Source: Paracoccaceae bacterium
GTDB lineage: Bacteria; Pseudomonadota; Alphaproteobacteria; Rhodobacterales; Rhodobacteraceae
DNA length: 62,129 nt
Direction: 5' to 3'
NCBI GenBank assembly: GCA_003605175.1
Contig: QWDA01000014.1
Coordinates: 1 to 62,129, forward strand
Shown here: positions 1-8,170 of the stretch, in pieces
Numbering within the stretch: the stretch's first letter is position 1
Layout of the letters: every line of letters begins with the position of its first letter
The notes under the pieces: model-generated
Databases searched by the model: none
Told to the model about the DNA's origin: nothing
The model's input: the letters and a program-made list of their open reading frames with translations, nothing else
Program-made: the position numbers and the translations under genes

Positions 1-171
1 GCCGTATTTTTCCTGGAAGTCCTCCGCGATCATCCGCGTCAGCACGTCCTCGAGATCGCCCGGCGGGAACGGGACGACGAAGTTCACCGGCTTTTCCGGA
101 TAATCGGCGAGGGCGGCCGCGGGCATGGCGGCCAGAGCGAGTGCGCCGGCGGCGCGAAGCAGTGCGTTCAA
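1..171 (-). CDS. Tripartite tricarboxylate transporter substrate-binding protein (Bug/TctC type), 5' end only
   Basis: The left edge cuts this gene; 57 codons remain. The family comprises periplasmic binding proteins that deliver carboxylates and similar solutes to a TctAB membrane pair. The visible part has a signal peptide (one Arg, then an Ala/Leu core ending AALA near residue 22) followed by YPEKPVNFVVPFPPGD, the first strand and ligand loop of the family. The start is a TTG at 171 because GGGAGG lies 5 nt upstream; the next in-frame ATG (about residue 16) falls inside the signal peptide. It is divergent from the IclR gene, so that regulator may control it (inference). The substrate cannot be told. 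Confidence 0.85.
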   Translation of the reverse strand, partial: MNALLRAAGALALAAMPAAALADYPEKPVNFVVPFPPGDLEDVLTRMIAEDFQEKYG

Positions 172-306
172 GGTAGCCTCCCCAAGTTGGTCGGTTCATT
201 ATTTGATCCGGTGGTATCATTAATCTTTTCCCCAGTTCGATTCTCTGTCAATCTTCCTCTTGGGATCGGCGCCGTGCCGAACCCCGCGCGGGAAGGGAGG
301 TCAACC
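172..306. promoter_or_regulatory. Divergent promoter region between the Bug-type gene and the IclR gene
   Basis: 135 bp separate the two divergent start codons. An AT-rich patch (about 197-227) contains TGAT at 204-207 and ATCA at 216-219, an inverted repeat with an 8-bp gap. IclR proteins often bind short palindromes between their own gene and the target operon, so this is a candidate operator, but the repeat is short and could be chance. Confidence 0.35.
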
Positions 307-1110
307 ATGGGAACGATCACGAAAGCACTGCAAATGCTCGACTTTTTTTCCCGTGCCCGGCCGGAGATCGGGTTGGGGGAATTCGTCCGACTCAGTGGCC
401 GCGACAAGGCGACGGTTCACCGTCACCTGGTGGAACTCGAAGAGAACGGATTCCTTGAACAGAATCAGATCAGCCGGGCCTACCGGCTGGGCCCGGCGCT
501 TCTGCGTCTCTCGGGCGTGCGCGAGGTGACGAATCCGATCCGGGGCCTGGTTCGCCCGATTGTCACGGCCCTTGCCGAAGAGGTCGGCGAACTCGCGCAT
601 TTCTCGGTGCTCCAGGGTTCGGCATTGTCGCCGGTGTGTCATGCCGATCCGTTGCGGCACGGCACCCAGGTGCATTTCGACGAGGCGGAGATACTGCCGA
701 TGCATGCCACATCGTCCGGGCTCGCCGTTCTCGCCTTTGCCGATACGAAGCTGAGACGGCGCGTTCTGGGAAGACCGCTCCGGCCCCATACCGAGCGGAC
801 ACCGGTCGATCCCGACGAAATCTCGGCGCTGCTCGATGAGGTGCGGCGTACCGGCCTCAGCCGGCTCGACCGCACCTATGACGAGGAAGTGGTGTCGCAG
901 GCCGCACCGATCTTCGGCGCAACGGGCGAGGTTATCGGCGCGCTGTCCGTCGCCATGCCCCTGGTGCGCGCACGGCCGGATCACCTGAGGTCGATCTCGC
1001 GCCCGCTTCTGGATGCCGCGCGGTCGGCCACACGTTCCCTGGGCGGGGTCAACCCGGCCTTCGCCTCCGGCGAGGCGTCCGAAACGCTGCCCGCAGAGCA
1101 CTCCGCCTGA
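307..1110 (+). CDS. IclR family transcriptional regulator
   Basis: 267 residues, normal length for IclR. An N-terminal winged helix-turn-helix (about residues 5-65, with RDKATVHRHLVELEENGF as recognition region) is followed by the IclR effector-binding domain (about 80-250). ATG at 307 was chosen because GGGAGG lies about 6 nt before it; the frame stays open upstream to 187 but that stretch does not look like IclR. It is divergent from the transporter gene and followed 33 bp later by an aminotransferase, so it probably controls uptake and use of an amino- or carboxyl-bearing compound (inference). The effector is unknown. Confidence 0.92.
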   Translation: MGTITKALQMLDFFSRARPEIGLGEFVRLSGRDKATVHRHLVELEENGFLEQNQISRAYRLGPALLRLSGVREVTNPIRGLVRPIVTALAEEVGELAHFSVLQGSALSPVCHADPLRHGTQVHFDEAEILPMHATSSGLAVLAFADTKLRRRVLGRPLRPHTERTPVDPDEISALLDEVRRTGLSRLDRTYDEEVVSQAAPIFGATGEVIGALSVAMPLVRARPDHLRSISRPLLDAARSATRSLGGVNPAFASGEASETLPAEHSA

Positions 1111-1143
1111 ACAACCATCACCCTGATCCGTTCGAGAATTGAC

Positions 1144-2499
1144 ATGAAAGACACGAATTTCCTCAAGAAAAACAATGCCCGCCACCTCTGGCACCCGATG
1201 GCGCATCCGGCCGACAGCCTCGCCAACCCGCCGGACATCATCGTCGGGGCCGAGGGCGTCGAGATCGTCGATGTCGACGGGCACCGCAGCGTGGACGCGG
1301 TCGGAGGGCTCTGGAACGTCAATCTCGGCTATTCCTGCGCGCCGGTGAAGCAGGCCATCGCGGATCAGCTCGACAAGCTGCCCTACTACTCGATCTTCCG
1401 GGGCACCTCGAACGACGCCGTGATCGAGCTGAGCTGGATGCTCAAGGAGTTCTTCGAGCCCGACGGGCTCACCCGCGCCTTCTTCACCTCCGGCGGATCC
1501 GACAGCGTCGAGGTGTCCCTGCGCCTCGCGCGGCAATACCACAAGCTGCGCGGTGCGGCGGGCCGGGTGAAGTTCCTCAGCTTCAAGAAGGGCTATCACG
1601 GCACGCATACGCTCGGCGCCTCGGTCAACGGCAACGCCAATTTCCGCGCCGCCTACGAGCCGTTGATGCCGGGCTGCTACCACATTCCCGCGCCCTACAC
1701 CTACCGCAATCCGTTCAACGAGACCGATCCCGCGAAGCTCGCGCAGCTCTGCCTGGCGGCCCTGGAGGACGAGATCGGGTTCCAGGGCGCGGAGACCATC
1801 GCCGCCTTCATCATGGAGCCGATCCTCGGCGCGGGCGGGGTGATCCCGCCCCATGAAAGCCTGATGCCGGGCGTGCGGGAAATCTGCTCGAAGCATGGCA
1901 TCCTGTTGATCGCCGACGAGGTAATCACCGCTTTCGGACGCACCGGAAGCTGGACCGGGTCGCGGCACTGGGGCGTGCAGCCCGACCTGCTGTGCAGCGC
2001 CAAGGCGATCACCAACGGCTATTTCCCGTTCGGCGCGGTCATGGTGTCCGGTGCCGTTGCGGAGGTGTTCGAAGGGGACATGTCCGGCAAGGGGGCGATC
2101 GGGTCGGGCTATACCTATTCCGGCCACCCCGTCGGCGCGGCCGCAGCGATCGCCTGCCTCAGGGAGACCGAACGCCTGCAGGTCAAGGACAACGCGGCCG
2201 CGCGGGGAGCCCAGCTTTTCCGGGGGCTCCAAACCCTGATGCAGAAACACGAGATGGTCGGCGACATTCGAGGCGGGCACGGGCTGATGTGCGCGCTGGA
2301 ACTGGTGTCGGAGCGCGCCTCGAAGGCGCCGGCCGACAAGAAGACGATAGGCCGGGTGCATCGCGCCACCTACGAAAACGGGGCGATGATCCGGGTGTCC
2401 GGCAACAACATCATCCTGTCGCCGCCCCTGGTGGTGACGGAAGGCGATGTCGACAGGATCCTTGCGGCGCTCGATATCGGCCTGGCCGCCGCGGCCTGA
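1144..2499 (+). CDS. Class III omega-aminotransferase (PLP-dependent)
   Basis: 451 residues, typical for class III aminotransferases that move an amino group from an omega-amino acid or amine to pyruvate or another keto acid. Seen: FFTSGGSDSVEVSLRLAR (cofactor phosphate loop), the aspartate of LLIADEVITAFGRTG that contacts the PLP ring nitrogen, and the Schiff-base lysine in CSAKAITNGYFPFGA at about K287. It lies 33 bp downstream of the IclR gene in the same direction and is probably co-transcribed. Candidate substrates (beta-alanine, taurine, putrescine-like amines) cannot be separated from sequence alone. Confidence 0.9.
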   Translation: MKDTNFLKKNNARHLWHPMAHPADSLANPPDIIVGAEGVEIVDVDGHRSVDAVGGLWNVNLGYSCAPVKQAIADQLDKLPYYSIFRGTSNDAVIELSWMLKEFFEPDGLTRAFFTSGGSDSVEVSLRLARQYHKLRGAAGRVKFLSFKKGYHGTHTLGASVNGNANFRAAYEPLMPGCYHIPAPYTYRNPFNETDPAKLAQLCLAALEDEIGFQGAETIAAFIMEPILGAGGVIPPHESLMPGVREICSKHGILLIADEVITAFGRTGSWTGSRHWGVQPDLLCSAKAITNGYFPFGAVMVSGAVAEVFEGDMSGKGAIGSGYTYSGHPVGAAAAIACLRETERLQVKDNAAARGAQLFRGLQTLMQKHEMVGDIRGGHGLMCALELVSERASKAPADKKTIGRVHRATYENGAMIRVSGNNIILSPPLVVTEGDVDRILAALDIGLAAAA

Positions 2500-2570
2500 G
2501 GCCGGCCTCTGCCACATGCGCCGCGCCGGTTGGCCCCGCCACAAGGAGGGCGGGCGCCGGCGCGCGCGGC

Positions 2571-3059
2571 TCAGCTATCGAGGCCCTCCAGATCCATGCG
2601 CGACCGCGGCTTCGCCTGCGGATCGTCATCGAGAACCGCGTGCATGCGCTCCATCACCCGGCAGAACGTCGCCAGATCCTCGCGGCTGACGGCGCCGCGC
2701 AACCTGGCCTCGACGGCCAGCGCCGCCGGAACGATCTCGGCCAGCGCGGCCGTGCCGGCCTCGGTCAGCGAGATCGCCACCAGCCGCCCGTCCGAGGTGC
2801 CCGGGATCTTCTGCACCAGGCCGTTCGCTTCCAGGCGCGCGACCGCGCGGCTGACCCGCGGTTTCTCCAGGTTCACGCAAATGTGGATGTCGCGCACGGA
2901 AACGGCGCCGCAGCGCGACAGGTGCACCAGGACGCGCCATTCCGCGACCGACAGGCCGTGGGATCGTTCGTATTCGGCCGCCAGCCGGCGGCTCACCCGC
3001 TCGGACAGGACGGCAAGCCTGTACGGCAGAAACGCCGACAGGCGGAACGCATCGGGCAT
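2571..3059 (-). CDS. MarR family transcriptional regulator
   Basis: 162 residues with the MarR layout: dimerisation helices at both ends around a winged helix (about 45-115), including SVRDIHICVNLEKPRVSRAV and the wing with SDGRLVAISLT. ATG at 3059 is preferred over an upstream in-frame ATG at 3125: GGAGG lies 9 nt before it and the extra 22 residues are basic and unlike MarR. A near-perfect palindrome lies 18-37 bp upstream of this start, as expected for autorepression. It converges with the aminotransferase gene. The target and ligand are unknown. Confidence 0.9.
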   Translation of the reverse strand: MPDAFRLSAFLPYRLAVLSERVSRRLAAEYERSHGLSVAEWRVLVHLSRCGAVSVRDIHICVNLEKPRVSRAVARLEANGLVQKIPGTSDGRLVAISLTEAGTAALAEIVPAALAVEARLRGAVSREDLATFCRVMERMHAVLDDDPQAKPRSRMDLEGLDS

Positions 3060-3076
3060 GGTCGGAGGCCTCCTGG

Positions 3077-3096
3077 ATCGTTTCAATTGAAATGAT
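3077..3096. promoter_or_regulatory. Probable MarR operator palindrome
   Basis: The 12-bp perfect palindrome TTTCAATTGAAA (3081-3092) is flanked by ATC and GAT in symmetric positions, giving a 20-bp inverted repeat with one unmatched pair. It stands out as AT-rich in GC-rich DNA and lies in the leader of the MarR gene. Palindromes of this size are typical MarR-dimer sites; binding is inferred. Confidence 0.65.
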
Positions 3097-3178
3097 ATGG
3101 ACTTTCGTTGCGGGAGCAACGACAAATGAACCGTTTTGGTGGCAACGAGCCTGACGCCGAACGCAAGACCACGGCAGT

Positions 3179-4066
3179 TCAGGTGACCTGAACTGCCGCC
3201 GGCGCTTCAACGACGCTGACCTCCACGTCCATCGAAAGCAGATCGGCATTCCGGCCATGGAAACTGCCGGTTACCGGAGCGACCTGCGAGATGTTCCGGG
3301 CCACGGCGACCGGGATCAGGTTGGCCGATCCGACGGATCTGTTGGTCGGGTCGAACGGGATCCAGCCCGCGCCGGGCACGAAGACCTCGGCCCATGCATG
3401 TGTTGATCCGGCCGCCATCATGCCGAGCTGGGTCCCGAAAGGATCGTAGAAATAGCCCGACACCAGTCGCGCGCCGAAGCCGAGGGTCCGGGCCGCCTCG
3501 GCAAACAGGACGGCGAAGTCCCGGCAACTGCCCCAGCCCCTGTCGAGAGTTTCGAGCGGCCCCTGCGTCCCTTCCGTCTCGCGGCTCTGGTACGAGATCC
3601 GGGCAGTGATGCCGTTGCTGACATCCTTCAGCAGGGACAGCGTGTCCGTTGGCCTGCTCATGACAGCCTCTTCGACCCAATCCGACAATCGCCCCGCGTC
3701 ATCGGCATATTGCGGCGCCGCAAGCGCGCCGAGGTCGGTCCAATCCTCCGCGGAATAGCGGAAGGGGTAGGAGGTCGCGAAACTCGCGATCGCGAAGACC
3801 GGCCAGACCGGAGCGGTCAGCTCGACGCTGGTGCGCGACAGGATCACCAGCGTATCCGACGAGACATCGAAGCTGGCGATGGCGATGGCGTTGCCGGCGA
3901 CGTCGTGGGACCAGCCGACGCGGGCCTTCGGGGTGATATCCAGATCGAATGCGGTGAGCGTGAGGTCACGCGTTTCACGCGGACGCAACATCAGCCTGTG
4001 CGGCCCGAGGGCAACCGCGGTCCGGTAGCGATAGGTGGTCGCGTGCGAGATCGTGATGGACGGCAT
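3179..4066 (-). CDS. Transglutaminase-like family protein (TG1), intact catalytic triad
   Basis: 295 residues. An N-terminal beta-rich domain (about 1-130, starting [12 protein letters not shown]) precedes a transglutaminase-like cysteine-protease fold. The triad is visible: Cys181 in GWGSCRDFA, His223 in STHAWAEVF, Asp239 in WIPFDPTN. No signal peptide, so probably cytoplasmic. Related bacterial proteins are thought to be proteases or amidases rather than crosslinkers; the substrate is unknown. It is the last gene of a leftward run, 9 bp after a zinc-ribbon gene. A second, diverged member with an altered triad is encoded at 5289-6131. Confidence 0.88.
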   Translation of the reverse strand: MPSITISHATTYRYRTAVALGPHRLMLRPRETRDLTLTAFDLDITPKARVGWSHDVAGNAIAIASFDVSSDTLVILSRTSVELTAPVWPVFAIASFATSYPFRYSAEDWTDLGALAAPQYADDAGRLSDWVEEAVMSRPTDTLSLLKDVSNGITARISYQSRETEGTQGPLETLDRGWGSCRDFAVLFAEAARTLGFGARLVSGYFYDPFGTQLGMMAAGSTHAWAEVFVPGAGWIPFDPTNRSVGSANLIPVAVARNISQVAPVTGSFHGRNADLLSMDVEVSVVEAPAAVQVT

Positions 4067-4075
4067 CCGGGGCCT

Positions 4076-4288
4076 CTATGACGATCGGCCGCCGGACCGG
4101 CGCCGGCCCTGGCCGACGCCATCCGGTACGGCGGACCGCCAGGCCGAGGAGCCCTTGCAGCGGGTGCATATGCGCTCGCCGAATCCTTCGCTCCAGAAGG
4201 TGGTCCCGCACCGCAGACAGGAGCGTTCCGCGGCAATGTCGGCGCGGGCCCTGACGGGCGCCTGGATCGCGTCGCCGCTGCCTGTCAT
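4076..4288 (-). CDS. Small zinc-ribbon-like protein
   Basis: 70 residues. Two CxxC pairs (CLRCGTTFWSEGFGERICTRCK is the region at about residues 24-45, cysteines at CLRC and CTRC) make a compact zinc ribbon, followed by a basic Arg/Gly/Ser tail. The ATG at 4288 overlaps the stop of the upstream gene in an ATGA junction, so the two are translationally coupled. Function unknown; a nucleic-acid or protein-binding adaptor is possible. Confidence 0.7.
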   Translation of the reverse strand: MTGSGDAIQAPVRARADIAAERSCLRCGTTFWSEGFGERICTRCKGSSAWRSAVPDGVGQGRRRSGGRSS

Positions 4289-4596
4289 GGTTTGCGCCCC
4301 TCGTGTTTCTTCAGCCGTGCAAAGTCGCCGAGGGCGCGCGCGATCAGTTTGTGAACGCGCTCGTCTTCCGCGTCGGCGGTCGCGGCATAGCGGTCGAGAA
4401 GAAACCGCCACTTCTCCATGACCTCGATCCAGGTCCGGGCGGGCTCCCTCAGCATCTGATCCTCGAGACTCTCGATATGCGGCTGTCTCGGCCTTGAGGT
4501 GAACGCGGCGCCGTTTGCGGGCTGCCGGCGCAGCTCGGTTTCGCGCTTTTCGGCGAGGGTCCTGCGACCGTCGAGATCGATGGGTTCTCCGCTCAC
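4285..4596 (-). CDS. Conserved hypothetical protein, 103 residues
   Basis: Highly charged, predicted helical, with no signal peptide or membrane segment. The centre (MLREPARTWIEVMEKWRFLLDRYA) resembles unnamed alphaproteobacterial proteins I have seen, but I cannot assign a family or function. It overlaps the following zinc-ribbon gene by 4 bp, so the pair is probably co-translated. Confidence 0.65.
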   Translation of the reverse strand: MSGEPIDLDGRRTLAEKRETELRRQPANGAAFTSRPRQPHIESLEDQMLREPARTWIEVMEKWRFLLDRYAATADAEDERVHKLIARALGDFARLKKHEGRKP

Positions 4597-4668
4597 GGCA
4601 ACGCCCTCACGATTGCATCCGATCCTGCTCGCAGCGGCAGCGCGGACCGCCCGGTTGCCATTCGGTGA

Positions 4669-5160
4669 TCATTCCCCTGTCCCCTTTTCCGCGGGACCGC
4701 CGCGCGGACCCTTTCCCTCTTCCGTTTCGCCATCGCACCGCTCGGCGGCTTCCTGCGCCTTCGCCGCATCATCGGTCCGGGGTTCCGACCGTCCCGAGTA
4801 GAGTTTGCGGAGTTCGCTCTCGGCCACCCCGTCGGCCTGCATGACGAGGCGGATCATTGGATCGGCAAGCATTTCTTCGAGGAAGTAGTCCGTGAGCATC
4901 TTGCCGGTCAGCTTGTCCTTCGCGACCGCGTGCTCCAGTTCGGCGAGAGGTACGGCGAGTGTCCGGTTGAGACCGGGATGCGATGTCCGGGGCTGGAGGT
5001 GCACCAGGACGGAGGATGCCCATTTGCCCGGCTCGATCCAGTCCACGGGCTCGAGAAGCTGGGTCTCGATGTCGTACTCGCCGGGCGGAAGGGTCTCGTT
5101 GAAGCTCGCAAGCTCGAAGGGCTGAAGGAAGATGGCCGTGGTCCTGATGGAAAAGGTCAA
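4669..5160 (-). CDS. Conserved hypothetical protein, 163 residues
   Basis: The start is a TTG at 5160, with GGGAG about 7 nt upstream; the longer open frame to 5292 lacks family-like sequence. The N-terminal half (FLQPFELASFNETLPPGEYD, then an LLEP strand) matches a pattern of small alphaproteobacterial hypothetical proteins that begin with a beta hairpin and an E-T pair. The C-terminal 40 residues are low-complexity, rich in Gly, Glu and Lys. No signal peptide. Lies between the two transglutaminase-like genes on the same strand. Function unknown. Confidence 0.65.
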   Translation of the reverse strand: MTFSIRTTAIFLQPFELASFNETLPPGEYDIETQLLEPVDWIEPGKWASSVLVHLQPRTSHPGLNRTLAVPLAELEHAVAKDKLTGKMLTDYFLEEMLADPMIRLVMQADGVAESELRKLYSGRSEPRTDDAAKAQEAAERCDGETEEGKGPRGGPAEKGTGE

Positions 5161-5288
5161 CTCGGTTCTCCCATGGAGTTTGCAGGTCGGCCCGGTTCGT
5201 GTTTCCGGCACGAGGTCGCGGGCAGCCGCCGCAAGCCCGACCCGGACGGCCCGTGGACCAGAAGCTTCGGCGCACGGAACTGGAGGGC

Positions 5289-6131
5289 TCAACTGCGCGT
5301 ATCAGAGCCCGCATCCGCCGGTTCGTCACGGACCTCGTTGGTCCAGACCTGGAACTCTTTCAGCGTGTTCGGCCCGAATGTCTGCGTCAGGGGCACATCC
5401 GCCGCGTCCCGTCCTCTCGCAACGAGGATCCTCGCGGTGCGCCGCGTGTTGTTTCGCGGATCGAACACCCACCAGCAACCGTCGAGGAAGACCTCCATCC
5501 AGGCCGCGAAATCCCCGGGCGGATGGGGCTCGGGCTCGCCGATATCGCTGAGATAGCCGGTGCAATACCGCGCGGGGATGTTCATGCAGCGGCAGAACGC
5601 GATGGCGAGATGCGCGAAGTCGCGGCAGACGCCGTGCCGTCCGGCCAGCGTTTCGGAGGCGGTGCGCGTCGCGCTCGCCTGCATGTAGTCGAACGAGATC
5701 GACCCGTGCACGAAATCGCAGATCGCCTGAACCCGCGCCCATCCCGGCGCGGTCTTCTCGAACAGGCGCCAGGCGTCCTCCGACAGGAGATCGGTGTCGC
5801 AGTAGCGGCTGCCCAGAAGATAGACCAGTGTCTCGAACGGCAGGTCCTGGACCGCGTGCTGCATGGCGTCCGGCGCAAGCGGATCGGTGCGGCCGGAGTC
5901 GCGAAAGATCCCGTCGGAGGACAGCGTGAAATCGCCGGCCGGCGCCACCATCCGCGTGCACCAGTTTCCGAACCCGTCCCGGTAGCTTTCGAGCGGCACG
6001 CTGGGCGCGGTCACGAGATAATCGGCGCGTTCCAGATCGCCGAACCGCGAGTAATGCACGTTCAGCATGGCGATGAGCGGCGTCGGCTGGGTCAGCTCGT
6101 AGCGCAGGCGGCAGCCGATGCTCACGCGCAT
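5289..6131 (-). CDS. Transglutaminase-like family protein (TG2), catalytic His replaced
   Basis: 280 residues from ATG 6131. An N-terminal beta domain (MRVSIGCRLRYELTQPTPLI) precedes a transglutaminase core with nucleophile Cys169 in GVCRDFAHLA and the Asp of WWVFDPRNN. Where TG1 has His-Ala-Trp, this protein has Ala-Ala-Trp (Ala209, in DFAAWMEVF), so the usual catalytic His is missing. It may be inactive, use another base, or have a binding role. It is separated by 34 bp from the secreted repeat-protein gene upstream. The C-terminal LVARGRDAADVPLTQTFG is the family's conserved tail. Confidence 0.85.
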   Translation of the reverse strand: MRVSIGCRLRYELTQPTPLIAMLNVHYSRFGDLERADYLVTAPSVPLESYRDGFGNWCTRMVAPAGDFTLSSDGIFRDSGRTDPLAPDAMQHAVQDLPFETLVYLLGSRYCDTDLLSEDAWRLFEKTAPGWARVQAICDFVHGSISFDYMQASATRTASETLAGRHGVCRDFAHLAIAFCRCMNIPARYCTGYLSDIGEPEPHPPGDFAAWMEVFLDGCWWVFDPRNNTRRTARILVARGRDAADVPLTQTFGPNTLKEFQVWTNEVRDEPADAGSDTRS

Positions 6132-6165
6132 TCCGGACACCTTGCGAAGCCGGGATCTGTGGGCG

Positions 6166-6969
6166 TTATCTTCCAAGAACACATTCCCCATTGGAGTGCT
6201 GGAAGCTGCGATCGCAGCGCCAGCGGTTGCCGGACCGGTCAAGATGGGCGTTTGCCGGCAGGACGATCGCGGCGCAGAGGTTGTTCCGGGGTTCATATCC
6301 ACGCTCGCAGCGCCATCCCGGCCCATGGCCGTCCGGATCCAGGAAGGCGTTCCCGGGCAGCGCGACGGGGGCGCAGCGACCGTCGAATGCAAAGAACCCC
6401 CTCTCGCAGGCCCATTCGGCCCCGTAATCGGAATTGGTGAGATAGCCATTCGCCGGTACGGCAATCGGAATGCAGGCCTCGGAGGTCGCCGAATAACCGC
6501 GATCGCATGCCCATCCCCGCCCCGGGCCACCGTTCGTGAGATATGCGTGTTCCGGAAGAACGATGGGCACGCAGGCTTCCCGGTCCTGCTGGTATCCGCG
6601 CTCGCACTGCCAGTCGTAGCCGGAAGAGCGCAGGAAGGCGTTGGCAGGCACGGGGATCGGCTTGCAGGACGTTCCGCTCACCTCTTCATAGCCGCGCCGG
6701 CAGGCCCAGCCCGCCCCGTACCGCTGACCGGTCGCGTAGGCGTTCTCGGGGATCGCGATCTCCAGGCACTCCACACCATCCACGCGGTATTCGAGGGCGC
6801 AATCCCACCCGCCGCCATAGCTGCGGGCCTCGGCATTGCTGGGAACCGGTCCGGCGCCGTCCTGGGCCAGTAGCGGGAAAGCGATGGAAGCGATCATGCC
6901 TGCGACAACGGACATCCTGGCGATGATCCGCGCCAGCGAACCGCTCCTGGGGGTCTTGGTGCTTGTCAT
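6166..6969 (-). CDS. Secreted repeat protein with seven W-x-C units
   Basis: 267 residues. A signal peptide (basic Arg start, hydrophobic core, cleavage after LLA around residue 35) is followed by tandem units of about 33-36 residues: W-x-C, two or three charged residues, Gly-Tyr, about 10 residues, Cys, Pro-Ile-x-Val-Pro-x-Asn-Ala-Tyr-Leu. Six are complete and a seventh ends the protein. Two Cys per unit suggest one disulfide each. The start at 6969 has AGAAGGA 8 nt upstream; an ATG 9 bp earlier is possible. The units resemble short beta modules seen in unnamed bacterial exported proteins. Role unknown; a cell-surface or periplasmic binding scaffold is plausible. Confidence 0.75.
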   Translation of the reverse strand: MTSTKTPRSGSLARIIARMSVVAGMIASIAFPLLAQDGAGPVPSNAEARSYGGGWDCALEYRVDGVECLEIAIPENAYATGQRYGAGWACRRGYEEVSGTSCKPIPVPANAFLRSSGYDWQCERGYQQDREACVPIVLPEHAYLTNGGPGRGWACDRGYSATSEACIPIAVPANGYLTNSDYGAEWACERGFFAFDGRCAPVALPGNAFLDPDGHGPGWRCERGYEPRNNLCAAIVLPANAHLDRSGNRWRCDRSFQHSNGECVLGR

Positions 6970-7053
6970 GGAAGGCATCCTTCTGGCCGGAGGCCGTTCA
7001 AGCTTGTCCGGCGCCGCCGGGGTTGGACTGGCCGCCGGACGCTGCCGGATCGC

Positions 7054-7398
7054 TCAGAGTTCGAGCGCCGAAAGGCAGGCCTGCGCAATGTCCCGGTCCG
7101 GGGATTCGGCGCCCGGTACCGTTGCCCAGCCTGTCGCCATGAGCGCGTCGCGGCGCTTGTAGGTCGTGGCCTCCCTAATCGTTTCCAGCTTTGCCGTCCG
7201 TTCCGGGTCGGTCCGGGCCATGTCGAGGCAGACCGGCACCAGGGCCGCGACAACACCGTCACGGGACATGGCCATCGCCCTGTCGTTCGAGGTTCCGCCA
7301 GTCACCCAGCCGCCCCAGGTGAAGCCGACGATGCCGACGAGAACCGCACCGATGGCGGCGCCGTAGAGGCCGGGTTTGAGCCATTCGGGAGTGTTCAT
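7054..7398 (-). CDS. Membrane-anchored hypothetical protein, 114 residues
   Basis: One N-terminal membrane segment (about residues 9-30, GLYGAAIGAVLVGIVGFTWG) followed by a soluble part with two cysteines (PVCLDMAR and AQACLSALEL). ATG 7398 has GGAGG 7 nt upstream; the longer frame to 7584 is a shadow. It matches a common pattern of small alphaproteobacterial inner-membrane unknowns. It is the first gene of the leftward run that ends at TG1. Confidence 0.7.
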   Translation of the reverse strand: MNTPEWLKPGLYGAAIGAVLVGIVGFTWGGWVTGGTSNDRAMAMSRDGVVAALVPVCLDMARTDPERTAKLETIREATTYKRRDALMATGWATVPGAESPDRDIAQACLSALEL

Positions 7399-7744
7399 TT
7401 CAAGTCCTCCTGCGGAGAAAGCGCCGCCTCGCTGTTTCAGTGGTTCGGATCCCTGCCCTTGCGGCTCGCCGCCGTTGTCAGGTCGCTCGCCGAACCCGGT
7501 TCGCCCCGCCCGACTGCCCTTGCAGCGCACGCGGTCGAACGATCTCCGCCTTATACCTCGGGACCGTTCGGCGCGTGCTGACACATGTTAGTCCCGGCGC
7601 CGGGCGCACGGGGCGGGACAACCAGTTGCGGGACTGACCTGTGTAAGCGCGCCCGGGCGGACGAGCGCGTAGGATCGAAGAAATCGGGAAAGCCGCGCGC
7701 GGTCGCGCGCCAGGGCGTTCCCGCAATCAAGGAAGGGAACAACC
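7399..7744. other. 346-bp divergent intergenic region
   Basis: It separates the 114-residue membrane protein (leftward) from the tail-anchored protein (rightward). I see no gene. The only structure noted is a loose palindrome around ACATGT near 7580-7595. It should hold promoters for both directions, but none matches a strong consensus. Confidence 0.5.
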
Positions 7745-8170
7745 ATGGCCGGAACTGGAATTCTCAACCCGCACCCGCCCGAGTTCGAACGATTCCTCTA
7801 CGCGTCTGTCGGCGAGGATCGGAACGGATCGGTCGTGACCGTTCTCTCGGCGCTCGCGCGGCTCGGTCTCGAGCCGTGGAACGAGACCGCCGAACTCGCC
7901 GCGCTGGGGCGGGAGGCGGCGGGCGCGCGGCTCGGGCTTCTTCTGTCGAGGTTCCGGGACGTTCCGGTGCTGGGCGACCATCACCGGTCGGTTGCGCGGG
8001 AGTTGAGCCTTCTGCTCCCGGAAGATCCTCCGCCCCGTTCCCCGGCGCGGGCCGGCGCGGCGGGCGCTTCCGGCCATCCGGCGACCAGCGTCGCGATCTG
8101 GGCGCTGCTCGCGATCCTGCTGATCCTGGGGCAAATGCTGTTCTTCGGCGCGTCGGGGGCAGGCGAATGA
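7745..8170 (+). CDS. Hypothetical protein with C-terminal membrane anchor, 141 residues
   Basis: A soluble N-terminal domain (about 1-90, FLYASVGEDRNGSVVTVLSALARLGL) and a Pro/Ala linker precede one C-terminal membrane helix (about 110-135, VAIWALLAILLILGQMLFF). AAGGAAGGG lies just before the ATG. The stop overlaps the next start (ATGA), so the two are coupled. Similar small proteins are common in alphaproteobacterial stress regions, but no function is known to me. Confidence 0.7.
   Translation: MAGTGILNPHPPEFERFLYASVGEDRNGSVVTVLSALARLGLEPWNETAELAALGREAAGARLGLLLSRFRDVPVLGDHHRSVARELSLLLPEDPPPRSPARAGAAGASGHPATSVAIWALLAILLILGQMLFFGASGAGE

Noticed and set aside
301-2544. 747-residue open frame on the minus strand over the IclR and aminotransferase genes
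   Set aside because: It mirrors the codons of two clear genes, is rich in His/Arg/Gly, and has no ribosome site or family match.
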